Shown: positions 34,340-45,869 of the stretch, piece by piece
How the letters are laid out: every line of letters begins with the position of its first letter
How positions within the stretch are numbered: position 1 is the first letter of the stretch
Source of the DNA: Carex sylvatica
Taxonomy: Eukaryota; Streptophyta; Magnoliopsida; Poales; Cyperaceae
Direction: 5' to 3'
Assembly (NCBI GenBank): GCA_964058845.1
Contig: CAXKVR010000129.1
Span: 60,753 to 124,752, forward strand
Length of the DNA: 64,000 bases
The notes under the pieces: model-generated
What the model was told of the DNA's origin: nothing
Database searches by the model: none
The model's input: the letters and a program-made list of their open reading frames with translations, nothing else
Program-made: the position numbers and the translations under genes

Positions 34340-35276
34340 TTCCTACTGTGGAAGGGGATCGATCTAGTGAAGAAGAGAAGGCAAAAGAGACGAGAGATGA
34401 GTGTGGCTTCTGGCTTGCTGTGGAAGACTAACCGATCAACGTCTCGAAACTGAGGAACTGCATTAAATTTATTCAATTGTCTAAACACCATCGGCTGAAC
34501 CGTTGGTATTAAAGTTGAACTAGGCCTCCAAAGTCTTGCAAATTCTGAGTTGTAAATTTAACGGTAGGATCTTCAATTATGTGACATAATATTTTTGATC
34601 ACTCAGATCTAATGGTGGGATACAAATTCAAACTGTGTTTTACTTTAGAGCAGGTTTATTTGAAACTTTTGATTAAAATATTGAAGTAAATGAGTCACAA
34701 GATATATATATACACATGTATCTGATGAAATTAAAAACATGTTCATTTTGAATCATATTCGATCAATTCAATTTTAACTTGTTAAATTTATCATTTAAAT
34801 TGTAAGCAAACTACTACAACATGTTAAATAAGCAAACTACTGCATATCATATTTGATCATTTAAATTTTAACATGTAAAAACTTTAATAACATGTTAAAT
34901 AAAAACAAACATGCCTCTATTTTCACATGTTTAAATTACTTTAATAACATGTTAAATTATTTAAATGTTAACAGAGCCTCTTAATTAGGATGTAGGGTTT
35001 AGGGTTACTAACAGAGCCCAAATTTTTCTCCAGCTAGAGCCAAACTTTTGGTTTGAACATCTTCATTTCCATAAAGTAACGCTAATTATATAATTAAACC
35101 TGACCAACAGATTTGAAGTAGCACGAATATTGACATGCACCATTGCATATCGGACGATCCAACCCAAAACAAAAGTTTGTCATACTATAGGCCCAACTCC
35201 ACAGTGAAGCCTTTCCACACCGTAGGGTGCGCCTCCCAAGATTTCAATATTGCCATTGTTTGTGTTGATGGAATTA
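34340..35276. other. CACTA interior, AT-rich, nothing identified
   Basis: Would be the upstream side of the F-box fragment. Contains several ACATGTTAAAT-like words (34,790-34,960) but no coding pattern. Confidence 0.35.
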
Positions 35277-35395
35277 AGTACACATGTCAACGTTTAGGAT
35301 TTCGAGCCGATGGAATTAAGTACATATGCCAACGTTTAGGATTCTGAGCCGATGGAATTAAGTTATACCAACGGTTAGGATAAGGTCAAAACTAT
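35277..35395. repeat. 42-bp tandem repeat
   Basis: Two full units and a partial third of GATGGAATTAAGTACACATG... (35,277, 35,319, 35,361). The GATGG word resembles the CACTA subterminal repeats. Confidence 0.85.
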
Positions 35396-35978
35396 TTTGC
35401 ATGTCTGATCAGGACCGTATATAGCTAGGTGTGTTGTTTGAACTTTCAAATACTGATTGGGATATCACTCTCCAAATTAACTTTGTCCGCAGTGAGAACT
35501 CAAAAAGGATCCAAATCTAGATTTTCTCTTTGTCTCATTTATATCTAGGTGGCCACCCTTCCTTACTCTGTCATTGAGGTTAAGGTTGCTCCCTCTCACT
35601 CTATATATATTTTCTAGATTTTTGATGTAAGGTTCCAACATATTTGTAGTGTTTTTTCACACTAACAAGAACTTATTTGGATTTTTTTTTTTGGGCCGAC
35701 AGCCATGTCGGCACCTGGCACTGGAGACGAACAACCTCACTCCCTAGAGCATGAAAAACCTATCTGAGAAAAAGTAGAGGAAATAGAAAAGTGCAACACC
35801 GTCTGACAAGGGGTTGACAAAAAATTGTCGTTACTAGCTACGACAAGGGTTGCATGTCGCGTGTCATCAAGGTAAAATTTTCTACACCAGAAACTTTTAT
35901 TCACTAATACATGTGATATGTGTGCTCTGTTAGCTAGGGTTTTGGGTAATTTTTTTTTTGAGATTTAATTATTCTGTA

Positions 35979-36239
35979 GAGGGTTCCCACTTGAGTATCG
36001 TACTATTTAATAAAACTGTTATTTTTTAGTGATCAAGAATTATCTAAAAGTAGCATTTTTGTAAAATACTTAATAAATAGTAAAAAAATTCATAAAAATA
36101 TAACATTTAATTTTGAAGCACATTTTAATAAAGATTACATGTTGAATAGTTTGGATCGACTGTTTGGACTTTAAATATCGCAAAACTAAGTTATGATAAG
36201 ATGTTGTAACTTTCAAATATTGTAAGTGGATCTCTCCTC
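35979..36239. repeat. Foldback element P11 with clear 9-bp target duplication
   Basis: A 261-bp internally deleted P element: outer end GAGGGTTCCCACTTGAG, centre, then right arm with core and end ATCTCTCCTC. It lies outside any long TA repeat and is flanked by TATTCTGTA on both sides (35,970-35,978 and 36,240-36,248), 9 of 9. This is the best evidence for the duplication length of the family. Confidence 0.75.
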
Positions 36240-36314
36240 TATTCTGTAACATAAAATATATATGCAAGCAATACTTTTCCTTACTGGAATGTGTATTGTT
36301 TTAAGATTTCTATC

Positions 36315-36810
36315 AATTCAAGAGATCATGTAGCTGCAAAGTTCAAATTAGTAAAGTCAAAAGTAGCTCAGCCAAAAGCAGCAAGTCAACATTCCTTGGA
36401 TTTGATTGAGGTAAGTCCATGTTACCTTACAATTCAACTAATTCTTATTTGATTCAATGAACTTTGATTTAATTAAATATTTTCTACTTCATTACATCTG
36501 CATGCAGGATATTAGGATATGCACTGTCAGCATAAACTATGGCCAGGGACCAGTCATTGTTGCAAAAGGGCTTGTTTTTCCTCTTACTGAGGGTTAATTA
36601 TGTTCTGGTGATACACTCCTACTAGGGCATATGCAGGTGCTTGTCGAAAGCATAACTAGCGTAACTGAGAAGTATAGCACCTTACCTCTACCTGTACCGG
36701 TTGTAGACATGGTTTTACTCCGGGATGCCATCGGAGTTGAAATCCAATGGCCCAGGTTGGGAATCAGTCTTGTAGAAGTCAAATTAATAAATTATTTACT
36801 AAATATTATC
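36315..36810 (+). pseudogene. CACTA transposon protein exons (region upstream of the peptidase)
   Basis: Exon ending DHVAAKFKLVKSKVAQPKAA...LDLIE with a GTAAGT donor at about 36,411. Next exon opens after CATGCAG (36,508) as DIRICTVSINYGQGPVIVA, is interrupted by a stop, and continues LPLPVPVVDMVLLRDAIG...EIQWPR. Segments like this precede the Ulp1 domain in plant CACTA and related transposon proteins. Cut from the downstream exons by the hAT insertion at 36,910. Confidence 0.45.
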
Positions 36811-36901
36811 ATTAATGTGATCACACTTTTTATTTGTTTAACCATGTATGTAATCGGTTCTTGTAGGAATGGATGGTAGGTGCTGATGGCCGACGATTAT
36901 C

Positions 36902-37782
36902 GCTGGTCATAGGGGTGCAAACGGGTCAAATATTACCCGTCCGAATTCGAATCCGTATCCAAATTTTTGTGGATTTGGATATGCGTAGTTGCGGATTTGG
37001 ATACGAATACGAATATTTTTTATGCAGATTCAGATACAGATACGATTTGAGTTTCAGAATCGAATACGGATACGAATACAGATAATTATTCATATCCGCA
37101 TAAATTAGTATTTTGGATATCCACATAAATTATAAAATCTGCTAACTCGATCTGTTGTAAAAAGCCCAGAGTTGAGGCGCTGCAAGTCCAAATCCGAGCA
37201 ACACTGATTGTTCTCCAACAAAAGAAGAGAAATCAGACTCTGAGCGGTAAAGAGAATGAATTTCCTGCACCATCTTGCCAGCTAGAAGCTTTGGATTAAT
37301 AGAATTGATAATGTTGGTTTGTTCTTTTGCATATAGGTCCATAATATAATTTGATTTGCATTGCTGCCTTAAAAAATTATCATTTCCCAAAAGAAAAAAA
37401 ATCTGCTCTTCCAAAGTTTTGTTATTGTTTACAACAAAAATTGTAATAAATAAATATAACTGAGAACTAAATACTGTTAAATTATTTCCATGTAGCAGGT
37501 TCTTTTTTATATTTTTTTAACCACAATTAACCACAATTAATTTTCATATAGTAAGTTCTTTTTTATATTTTTTAACCACCATTAATTACATAAAAAAAGG
37601 TTTCAGCTAAAAAAAAGTTTCAACCACAAATAATTAGATATATATTTTGAATTAGAAATCCAGATTATATTCGTATCTATATTCGTATCTGAAAATATCC
37701 GATCCATATCTGTATCCGTTTAATATCTGATCCGTATCTATATCCGATTACTATCCGATCCGTTTGCACCCCTAGCTGGTCA
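36902..37782. mobile_element. hAT MITE with perfect 8-bp duplication
   Basis: Element 36,910-37,774 (865 bp): starts TAGGGGTGCAAACGGGTC, ends GATCCGTTTGCACCCCTA. GCTGGTCA flanks both sides (36,902-36,909 and 37,775-37,782). Subterminal regions are packed with CGGATAC/GTATCCG-like words in mirrored orientation. No transposase, so non-autonomous. Nested in the CACTA element. Confidence 0.9.
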
Positions 37783-38039
37783 CAGTGGAAGTCTTGGAAC
37801 AGCTTGGAGATGCGTTTAAATAGCTCCATGAGGAATATCTTTGGATCCCCCTATCAAATGGAGATTGGATATTCCATATCGGGCGGAAGCAAACTAGAAT
37901 TGAGGGCTTCCTAATCTCATTGGGGTTTAGGGAACTGAGTGATTTCATGACTTGGCGGCCGCTGGACTTGTCTATTATCCAATTCTATTCGCTGTGATTC
38001 TTTATTTTTATTTAAACATATTTATTCTCTTCACAGTTC

Positions 38040-39384
38040 ACTCCTTCCTCCTCTAGTCAGACAAACATTATTTTCAACTATTGCATGACTATTGTTCCTC
38101 CTGGTGAGAAAGACAACACGTCCATTGTACATATGGATGATGATATGATATACGCAACGACGATTAAACACGATAACCGACTGTCACTGGAGTACTACAT
38201 CGAAAGCTTGCTGAGCTTCAGGGAGAAGAAAATGATCTTTGCACCATACCACGAGAAGTAATACCATAGAGGTCACACTCATGTTTCTTTTCCTTAAATC
38301 ACAAGTCCTTATTGATTTATTACTATTACTGTAATTGTACGGATCATTGGGTACTGCTTGTCATACTTTCAGGTAAGGATGTGGTCCTTTGCATCGACTC
38401 TCACATTGTGTAGGGCAAGGTTTTCACAATCGAATCTCATTTGCGATAGTGAGCAAAATTCTTGTAATGTAATACACCAATTAAAAATCTAATCTACGTG
38501 ATAAATTTCTAGGATAAGTACCACACTGATCTTTATTAATTGTAGGGCTTATGCCCAATATCTACAGCAAAGTGGACAACAATTGAGGAGAAGAAGAACT
38601 TGTTAATGGTAAATGTTTCAGGTATTAAAAAATGATATGGAGTATTTCATTGTAACTTATTTCAAGTTCAAACATAAATGAAACATCAAGGAACCACCAC
38701 TACAGAGGGTAGTTGAACACTAAATGACTGTATTTGTAGATGCCATACCCTTTGACTAGTACATGCATGCCAATAGAAATTGTGGTGTACTTAGTTTACA
38801 TCATTAGCCCCTTGTTGTGTGGCTTAGTTATTGCTACCTTATTATATGTACTTTTGGAGTTTAAACTCATAGAGGCTTGGTTTATAGCTTGGTTATTGTG
38901 CTTATTGTGTAGTTACTTTGTTGGTTTTTAATTATAAATAACATACTGGTTGTTTTTTGGTACTGCATATCTAAACTTATATGCTTTGGTATAACTCATC
39001 CTGTAATTATGGTTTCATGATGAATAGAACGGGCCTCAGCCTTTTTCAAAAAATAAAAATAAGATCAAACATAATTGCAATAATAAAATTGAATTTTGTT
39101 TGCCAACTTTTTTTTTAGGGCCCACAACAAGTATCTGACTGGGAGTGTGGATACTACGTGATGAAGAATATGGATTACATCATCCGTGAAATTACAAGTG
39201 ATTTTCTAGAGGTATGTCAATTTATTTCTATCATGCACTGATTTTAAATTCTTAATTAATTATAAATGCACTGTTATTAATATGTTTTCATTTAAATATA
39301 CAGTCTCCGCTACCACACCTTCCATATATTTATGCAGAATTGCACGAGGTTCGTGTCCGATGGTGCAGGTACTTCTTGGAATGA
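38040..39384 (+). pseudogene. Ulp1-type (C48) cysteine peptidase exons of the CACTA element
   Basis: First exon about 38,040-38,262 (YYIESLLSFREKKMIFAPYH before a GT). Then DHWVLLVILSGKDVVLCIDSH (38,342 on) with the catalytic His, then an in-frame TAG. Exon 39,119-39,211 reads PQQVSDWECGYYVMKNMDYI with the catalytic Gln and Cys, framed by TTTTTTTAG and GTATGT. Last exon 39,304-39,384 ends VRVRWCRYFLE then TGA. Such domains, of SUMO-protease type, are common passengers in plant transposons. The acceptor before DHW is missing and stops intervene, so it is not functional as read. Confidence 0.65.
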
Positions 39385-39683
39385 CAGCTTCCATTTTATG
39401 GGGAGGATATTTATTTATAAAAACTTTGGGTACATATATATGATGTACAATTTTGTGGGTAGCTAGAACAATTAATGGTTGTGTTTTGAAAGATCCATTT
39501 GGTATGTCCCGGGGGTTGTCTTAATTTGTTGCAACATAACAGATGTGTTAATGAATGATGGTACTTAGGTTAATTTAGTGCTATACTGTTCTCTATATAT
39601 GTTTAATTATCTTGCTTAATTTGCTTCATATTATTTGTATTCGATTTGGTGCTATATTTGTAGATCTAGTTTATATATATAGA

Positions 39684-40105
39684 GAGAGTGACTAATATGC
39701 ATTCGTATGCATATGGGCCGAAATACATACGATTCAATTTTGAAATTTTAAAATCTAAAAAGTCGATATGAACCGATCATCTTGTTCTCCATATTAATAT
39801 GTGCTTGGAGACCAAATTATACATTTTTCTAAATTTTTTTACAATTTATTAAGTCACTTTGAAAATTATTGATCCAACGGTTGCTGCTGATTTTACTATT
39901 TTGTTAAGTCACCATTGGATCAACAATTTTCAAAGTGGCTTAATAAATAGTAAAAAAATTCATAAAAATGTAAAATTTGATCTCCAAGCACATATTAATA
40001 TGGAGAATAAGATGAAAGGTTCAGATTGACTTTTGAATTTTGAAATTTCAAATTTGGACCATATATATTTCGGTCCATATGCATACGAATGCATATTAGT
40101 CACTA

Positions 40106-40109
<4 letters not shown>
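39684..40109. repeat. Foldback element P12
   Basis: 426-bp palindrome with the GAGAGTGACTAATATGCATT module of P5 and the CCAACGG-type centre; right flank (CT)n then (TA)n. Nested in the CACTA element. Confidence 0.8.
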
Positions 40110-40142
<33 letters not shown>

Positions 40143-40143
<1 letters not shown>

Positions 40144-40535
40144 AGTTGTGCTAAAATGAACCATGGCTCATTATAGTCATTTTAAAAATTCAAACAATCG
40201 ATCCGAACCGTTTATCTTCTTCACCATATTGAAATGTGATTTGAGACCAAATTTTACATTTTTTTGAATTTTTTTACTATTTATTAAGCCACTTTGAAAA
40301 TCACTGATCCGGCAGTCCAGAAATTTTTACTGTTTTTTACTGTTCACCAGTATTTTCAGATTTTCAAAGTGGCTTAATAAATAGTAAAACAAATTCCAAA
40401 AAATATAAAATTTGGTCTCCAAGCACATTTCAATATGGAGATCACATCTAACGGTTCGGATCGGTTATTTGGAATTTCAAAATGAAAATATAGCGTGGAG
40501 TACAAACGCGTGGTGCTCCATAGTTCACCCAAGTC
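40143..40535. repeat. Foldback element P13
   Basis: Starts AGTTGTGCTAAAATGAACCA after (TA)n; the right arm ends near CACCCAAGTCAATCTCTCTC. It has core arms and a CCGGCAGTCCAGAAATTTTT centre. The outer ends match each other poorly, so the exact boundaries are uncertain. Confidence 0.65.
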
Positions 40536-41806
40536 AATCTCTCTCTATATATATTGGTATATATAAATGGAGGCTTGTCTCTAATACAGGCATATATAAT
40601 TAAATATATAAAAAGAAATCACTAACGGTCCAGTGTAATAACAGATGACAAACTACAATATGCAAACGCCAACTCATACACATCCGATGGTGTTAATAAA
40701 CTTTTGCTAACGGCTAATAACACCCAGAGACGATGGTGTTTCTATTTTAACGGCATAATTAACGGTCAAAAAACTAATATTCTCGTCGGTCCCTATTTTC
40801 TAACCGATTGCGTTGGAGCTTAACGCCATCAGCTCGAACCGATGACGTATGGGTACACATTTCCTATCGGGACGATATGCATCGGATCGAACCCTGATGG
40901 CGGACTGCGATTCTAACCGATATAAAAGATTTTTTTTGTATTAGTGATTTAGCCAACTGTTTCACTTAATTATTTACATTCATTTTCTGCGCTTCTCTAA
41001 TAATATATTAGATATTTATCTCGAAACGTGGTCAGCAAATCTTAAAACCATGAGCATCGTGCACTGCACTTGAGTAGTAGTCTAGAAGCCATATGCACGA
41101 ATAAAAAAAAAGAGGTAAAAAATAAAAATAAAAGAAGTGTTGCCATCACTTATTTTCGGACCTTTTTCGTTTGAAGAAGAAAGATAGGAATAATATTTTC
41201 TTGTTCGCTTCACCGAAACTCCGAAAGCAACATTTGGTGAAATAAAAAGAATATATATTTACATAGTCCGAACCGAAATTTCTATTCCTTCCTCAATTAA
41301 AAAAATTAGAGAAATTCCCTAAAAATAAATTTCTATAAAAATGCCCCAACTGCTAGTTTTTTCGGGAAATCAACCACTCGAAACAACAGCGGTTGTCTTT
41401 TTCAAGAAGTGAATTTCTCTAAATAATCTTTATCCTGGCACATGTTTAATAAGAGAAAAAAACATATAATGATCTTACCTTTTGTTTTTATTTTAACTTT
41501 ATCACACAATGTAACTAAGTCCAAATACTTGCAAGAAAACTATATGCACTAGTGTATTGAAACCGTCCGCCGTCCGTACCCGACCATATCGTACCCGTAT
41601 CCAGATTTGAAACGGGTACACGGATAATCCAGATAAGGGTTAAAGCGGATTGGGACCGATTTTTTGGAAAGAAAAAAAAAATCTGTGATAATTTGAATCG
41701 TCCGGACCGGACCGCCGAACCTCCACCCGAACCCCCCCGGACCGTATCCACCCGCCCGTATCCATCCAAACCCCCAAAAAATTCAAATTCAATTTTTTTA
41801 ATATAA

Positions 41807-41842
<36 letters not shown>

Positions 41843-42371
41843 AAGATGGCTACTCTATTTTCATAAGCATATGAGGACATATACTTATAAGTTATTTTTG
41901 TGTTTTTAATGTCCAAATTGTCGATCTGAAGCATTCAACATGTTCTCCATACTAGAATGTGCTTGAAGTCCAAATTTTATATTTTTTGGAAATTGTTTAC
42001 TATTTTTTCAGAATTTTTCAAAACAGCAATACTTTTTATGATTGTTTTGAAAAATTATCAAAAAATAGTAATTTTTTTTAAAGAAAAATATAAAATTTAG
42101 TTTCCAAACACATATTAATATGGAGAACATGTTGAGTGCTCCAAATCAATCATTTGGACATCGAAAATATAAAGTAACTTATAAGCATATGCTCTCATAT
42201 GCTTACGAAAGTAGAGTACCAATCCTCTATGTATATATAATATAGAGTTGGGCTATGGTACATTGCAATGCATAGACATTTTTGTGCATTGAACCATAAA
42301 TTATCGGATTCAAAGTTCAAATGACCGATCCAAATCGTTTATCTTATTCTCCATATTAATATGTGCTTGGA
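40236..42371. repeat. 2.1-kb tandem duplication, unit 1
   Basis: From the P13 core through the CACTA right end, unique DNA, a CCGTATCC-rich block (41,560-41,790), a (TATATG)n microsatellite and P14, to the core of P15. Repeated almost base for base at 43,102-45,241. Unit 2 lacks 27 bp present near 41,360 and has a longer (TATATG)n. Breakpoints fall in P-family cores. Confidence 0.9.
41842..42227. repeat. Foldback element P14 with 9-bp duplication
   Basis: 386 bp; ends GAAGATGGCTACTCT and mirrored AGAGTACCAATCCTC; CATATG hairpin module shared with P6. TATGTATAT directly outside both ends (41,833-41,841 and 42,228-42,236), 9 of 9 but low complexity. Confidence 0.8.
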
Positions 42372-43395
42372 CTAGGGGTGTAAACGGAGCGGATTCGGAG
42401 CGGATAATGCTAATACCATATCCGTATCCGTTTTTCAATGAGCGGATACGGATACGGATACGGATAGTAAACGGATATCAAAATTTAAAACCATATCCGC
42501 CTTAAACGGATACGGATACGGAGCGGATAATCAACGGATGCGGATTCGAATATGGATACGGATCGGATAATTGTCGGATAATTAAGTTATGCACTGTAAG
42601 ATACAAAAAAATGACTTGTTGTTGTATTGAAACAATGACTAAAACCAATTTAGCAGAGACTAAAAGCATACTACATTCACGGACTAAAGTCTTAAATGGA
42701 AAAGAATAGAGAATGAAGAAATTGAGGTAAAAATAAAATGAAATTGGGTTATTGTAGCACTATCACCAGCTAAAAAGAGATTAAATTGAAAATCATATTG
42801 GATTATCATTTATACCACAACTAAGACTGAAATGAATATGGAATAATATATAACAACTTCTATCCGGAACAGTAAAGTTAAAGTTGGTTGGGAGTAATTT
42901 CGGATCCGAATAATTGCGGATACGATACGGATATTCACATTCATGAAATTATCCGTATCCGTATCCGTTATTTTTTCACCATATGCAAAAATTATCCGTA
43001 TCCGTATCCGCAATTATCCGTATCCGTTTAATTCGGATACGGATAATCTCCGGATACGGAGCGAATACGGAGCGGATTATCCGTATCCGTTTACACCCCT
43101 AGCTTGGAGACCAAATTTACATTTTTTTGAATTTTTTTACTATTTATTAAGCCACTTTGAAAATCACTGATCCGGCAGTCCAGAAATTTTTATTGTTTTT
43201 TACTGTTCACCAGTATTTTCAGATTTTCAAAGTGGCTTAATAAATAGTAAAACAAATTCCAAAAAATATAAAATTTGGTCTCCAAGCACATTTCAATATG
43301 GAGATCACATCTAACGGTTCGGATCGGTTATTTGGAATTTCAAAATGAAAATATAGCGTGGAGTACAAACGCGTGGTGCTCCATAGTTCACCCAA
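42245..43395. repeat. Chimeric foldback (P15 left arm + P13-type right arm) split by a hAT element
   Basis: Left arm 42,245-42,372 has the P8/P15 module (ATTGCAATGCAT). The right arm 43,102-43,395 is the copy of P13's right side. The join is at the core where the tandem duplication closed; the hAT element at 42,373 sits in it. Confidence 0.75.
42365..43109. mobile_element. hAT MITE at the duplication junction
   Basis: Element 42,373-43,101 (729 bp): TAGGGGTGTAAACGGAGCGG...CCGTTTACACCCCTA, flanked by GCTTGGAC and GCTTGGAG (7 of 8). Subterminal arrays of GGATACGGATAC at both sides in mirrored orientation. No transposase. Confidence 0.88.
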
Positions 43396-44657
43396 GTCAA
43401 TCTCTCTCTCTATATATTGGTATATATAAATGGAGGCTTGTCTCTAATACAGGCATATATAATTAAATATATAAAAAGAAATCACTAACGGTCCAGTGTA
43501 ATAACAGATGACAAACTACAATATGCAAACGCCAACTCATACACATCCGATGGTGTTAATAAACTTTTGCTAACGGCTAATAACACCCAGAGACGATGGT
43601 GTTTCTATTTTAACGGCATAATTAACGGTCAAAAAACTAATATTCTCGTCGGTCCCTATTTTCTAACCGATTGCGTTGGAGCTTAACGCCATCAGCTCGA
43701 ACCGATGACGTATGGGTACACATTTCCTATCGGGACAATATGCATCGGATCGAACCCTGATGGCGGACTGCGATTCTAACCGATATAAAAGATTTTTGTT
43801 GTATTAGTGATTTAGCCAACTGTTTCACTTAATTATTTACATTCATTTTCTGCGCTTCTCTAATAATATATTAGATATTTATCTCGAAACGTGGTCAGCA
43901 AATCTTAAAACCATGAGCATCGTGCACTGCACTTGAGTAGTAGTCTAGAAGCCATATGCACGAATAAAAAAAAAGAGGTAAAAAATAAAAATAAAAGAAG
44001 TGTTGCCATCACTTATTTTCGGACCTTTTTCGTTTGAAGAAGAAAGATAGGAATAATATTTTCTTGTTCGCTTCACCGAAACTCCGAAAGCAACATTTGG
44101 TGAAATAAAAAGAATATATATTTACATAGTCCGAACCAAAATTTCTATTCATTCCTCAATTAAGAAAATTAGAGAAATTCCCTAAAAATAAATTTCTTTA
44201 AAAATGCCCCAACTGGAAACAACAGCGGTTGTCTTTTTCAAGAAGTGAATTTCTCTAAATAATCTTTATCCTGGCACATGTTTAATAAGAGAAAAAAACC
44301 TATAATGATCTTACCTTTTGTTTTTATTTTAACTTTATCACACAATGTAACTAAGCCCAAATACTTGCAAGGAAACTATATGCACTAGTGTATTGAAACC
44401 GTCCGCCGTCCGTACACGACCATATCGTACCCGTATCCGGATTTGGAACGGGTACACGGATAATCCAGGTAAGGGTTAAAGCAGATCGGGACCGGTTTTT
44501 TGGAAAAAAAGAAAAATCCGTGATAATTTGGATCGTGCCAAACCCGTATCCGCCCGGACCGGACCGCGAACCTCCACCCGAACCCCCCCGGACCATACCC
44601 ACCCGCCCGTATCCGTCCGAACCACCAAAAAATTCAAAATCAAATTTTTTAATATAA

Positions 44658-44711
<54 letters not shown>

Positions 44712-45241
44712 AAGATGGCTACTCTATTTCCATAAGCATATGAGGACATATACTTATAAGTTATTTTTGTGTATTTAATGTCCAAATGGTCGATTTGAAG
44801 CATTCAACATGTTCTCCATACTATAATGTGCTTGAAGTCCAAATTTTATATTTTTTGAAAATTTTTTACTATTTTTTTCAGAATTTTTCAAAACAGTAAT
44901 ATTTTTTATGATTGTTTTGAAAATTCTCAAAAAATAGTTATTTTTTTTAAAGAAAAATGTAAAATTTAGTTTCCAAACACATATTAATATGGAGAACATG
45001 TTGAGTGCTTCAAATCAATCATTTGGACATTGAAAATATAAAAATAACTTATAAGCATATGCTCTCATATGCTTATGAAAGTAGAGTACCAATCCTCTAT
45101 GTATATATAATATACAGATGGGCTATGATACATTGCAATGCATAGACATTTTTGTGCATTGAACCATAAGTCATTGGATTCAAAGTTCAAATGACTGATC
45201 CAAACCGTTCATCTTGTTCTCCATATTAATATGTGCTTGGA
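43102..45241. repeat. 2.1-kb tandem duplication, unit 2
   Basis: Second unit, including a second CACTA right end (about 43,785-43,808) and P14'. Differences from unit 1 are few: scattered substitutions, the 27-bp deletion near 44,215 and microsatellite length. Confidence 0.9.
44711..45097. repeat. Foldback element P14' (duplicate of P14)
   Basis: 387 bp, same ends and same TATGTATAT flanks as P14; it arose by the segmental duplication, not by separate insertion. Confidence 0.8.
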
Positions 45242-45532
45242 GACCAAATTTTATATTTTTTAGAATTTTTTTACTATTTATTAAACCATTTTGAAAATCG
45301 CTAATCCAATGGTGCATTTTGATTTTACTGTTATCGTTGGATCAGCGATTTTCAAAGTGGCTTAATAAATAGTAAAAAAAAAATCCAAAAAATATAAAAT
45401 TTGGTCTCCAAGAACATATTAATATGGAGAACAAGATGAACGGTATGGATCGGTCATTTGAACTTTGAATCGGTGATTTATAGTCTAATGCACAAAAATG
45501 CTTATGCTTTGCAATGTACCATAGCACATCTC
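45116..45532. repeat. Foldback element P15' (complete)
   Basis: 417-bp palindrome with the P8-type module (GGGCTATGATACATTGCAAT) at both ends and the family core. It shows what the interrupted P15 at 42,245 looked like before the duplication. Confidence 0.8.
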
Positions 45533-45561
45533 ATATAATATAATATATGTATATATATGTA

Positions 45562-45640
45562 GAGGTTGGCTTAACAAAATAGTAAAATCAGAAGCCATCG
45601 TTGGATCAGAGATTTTCAAATTGGCTTAATAAAATTTTAC
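45562..45640. repeat. Foldback fragment P16
   Basis: GAGGTTGGC terminal start joined directly to a family centre (TTGGATCAGAGATTTTCAAA); both arms mostly deleted. Confidence 0.55.
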
Positions 45641-45869
45641 ATGTACATGCATCACTCATGAAGTGCATGGATTTCAACGGTTTGAATTTATCGTTTGAAG
45701 TCAATCCGATATACTTTTGGAATTGTGCTCACCAAACTCACTTGGTGAGCATATCACACCCTAGCTTTACTCCTGGATGAGTACATCAGTTGGTTAATTT
45801 TCAAACAACTGAGAGTTCTGTAGTTGATGGAGGAAAGAAAGGCAAGTACTTAACCGGAATTTATGCTAA

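Larger units (their letters stand above)
32090..40946 (+). mobile_element. CACTA (En/Spm) transposon, decayed
   Basis: Left end CACTACTAAAAAAAATATTT; the right end, reverse-complemented, reads CACTAATACAAAAAAAATCT. Both sides are flanked by ATT, the 3-bp duplication of this superfamily. Subterminal regions are rich in ACCGATGG/CCATCGG words in both orientations (32,195-32,400 and 40,680-40,920), as expected of transposase-binding repeats. Inside, on plus, are exons of a transposon protein ending in a Ulp1-type peptidase; on minus, a captured F-box gene fragment. A hAT element and several foldbacks are nested in it. No intact TNP2-type transposase is seen. Confidence 0.85.

Noticed and set aside
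36873..37126. Arg/Ile/Tyr-rich open frames at hAT ends (also 42,810-43,170)
   Set aside because: They are translations of GGATAC subterminal arrays, not proteins.
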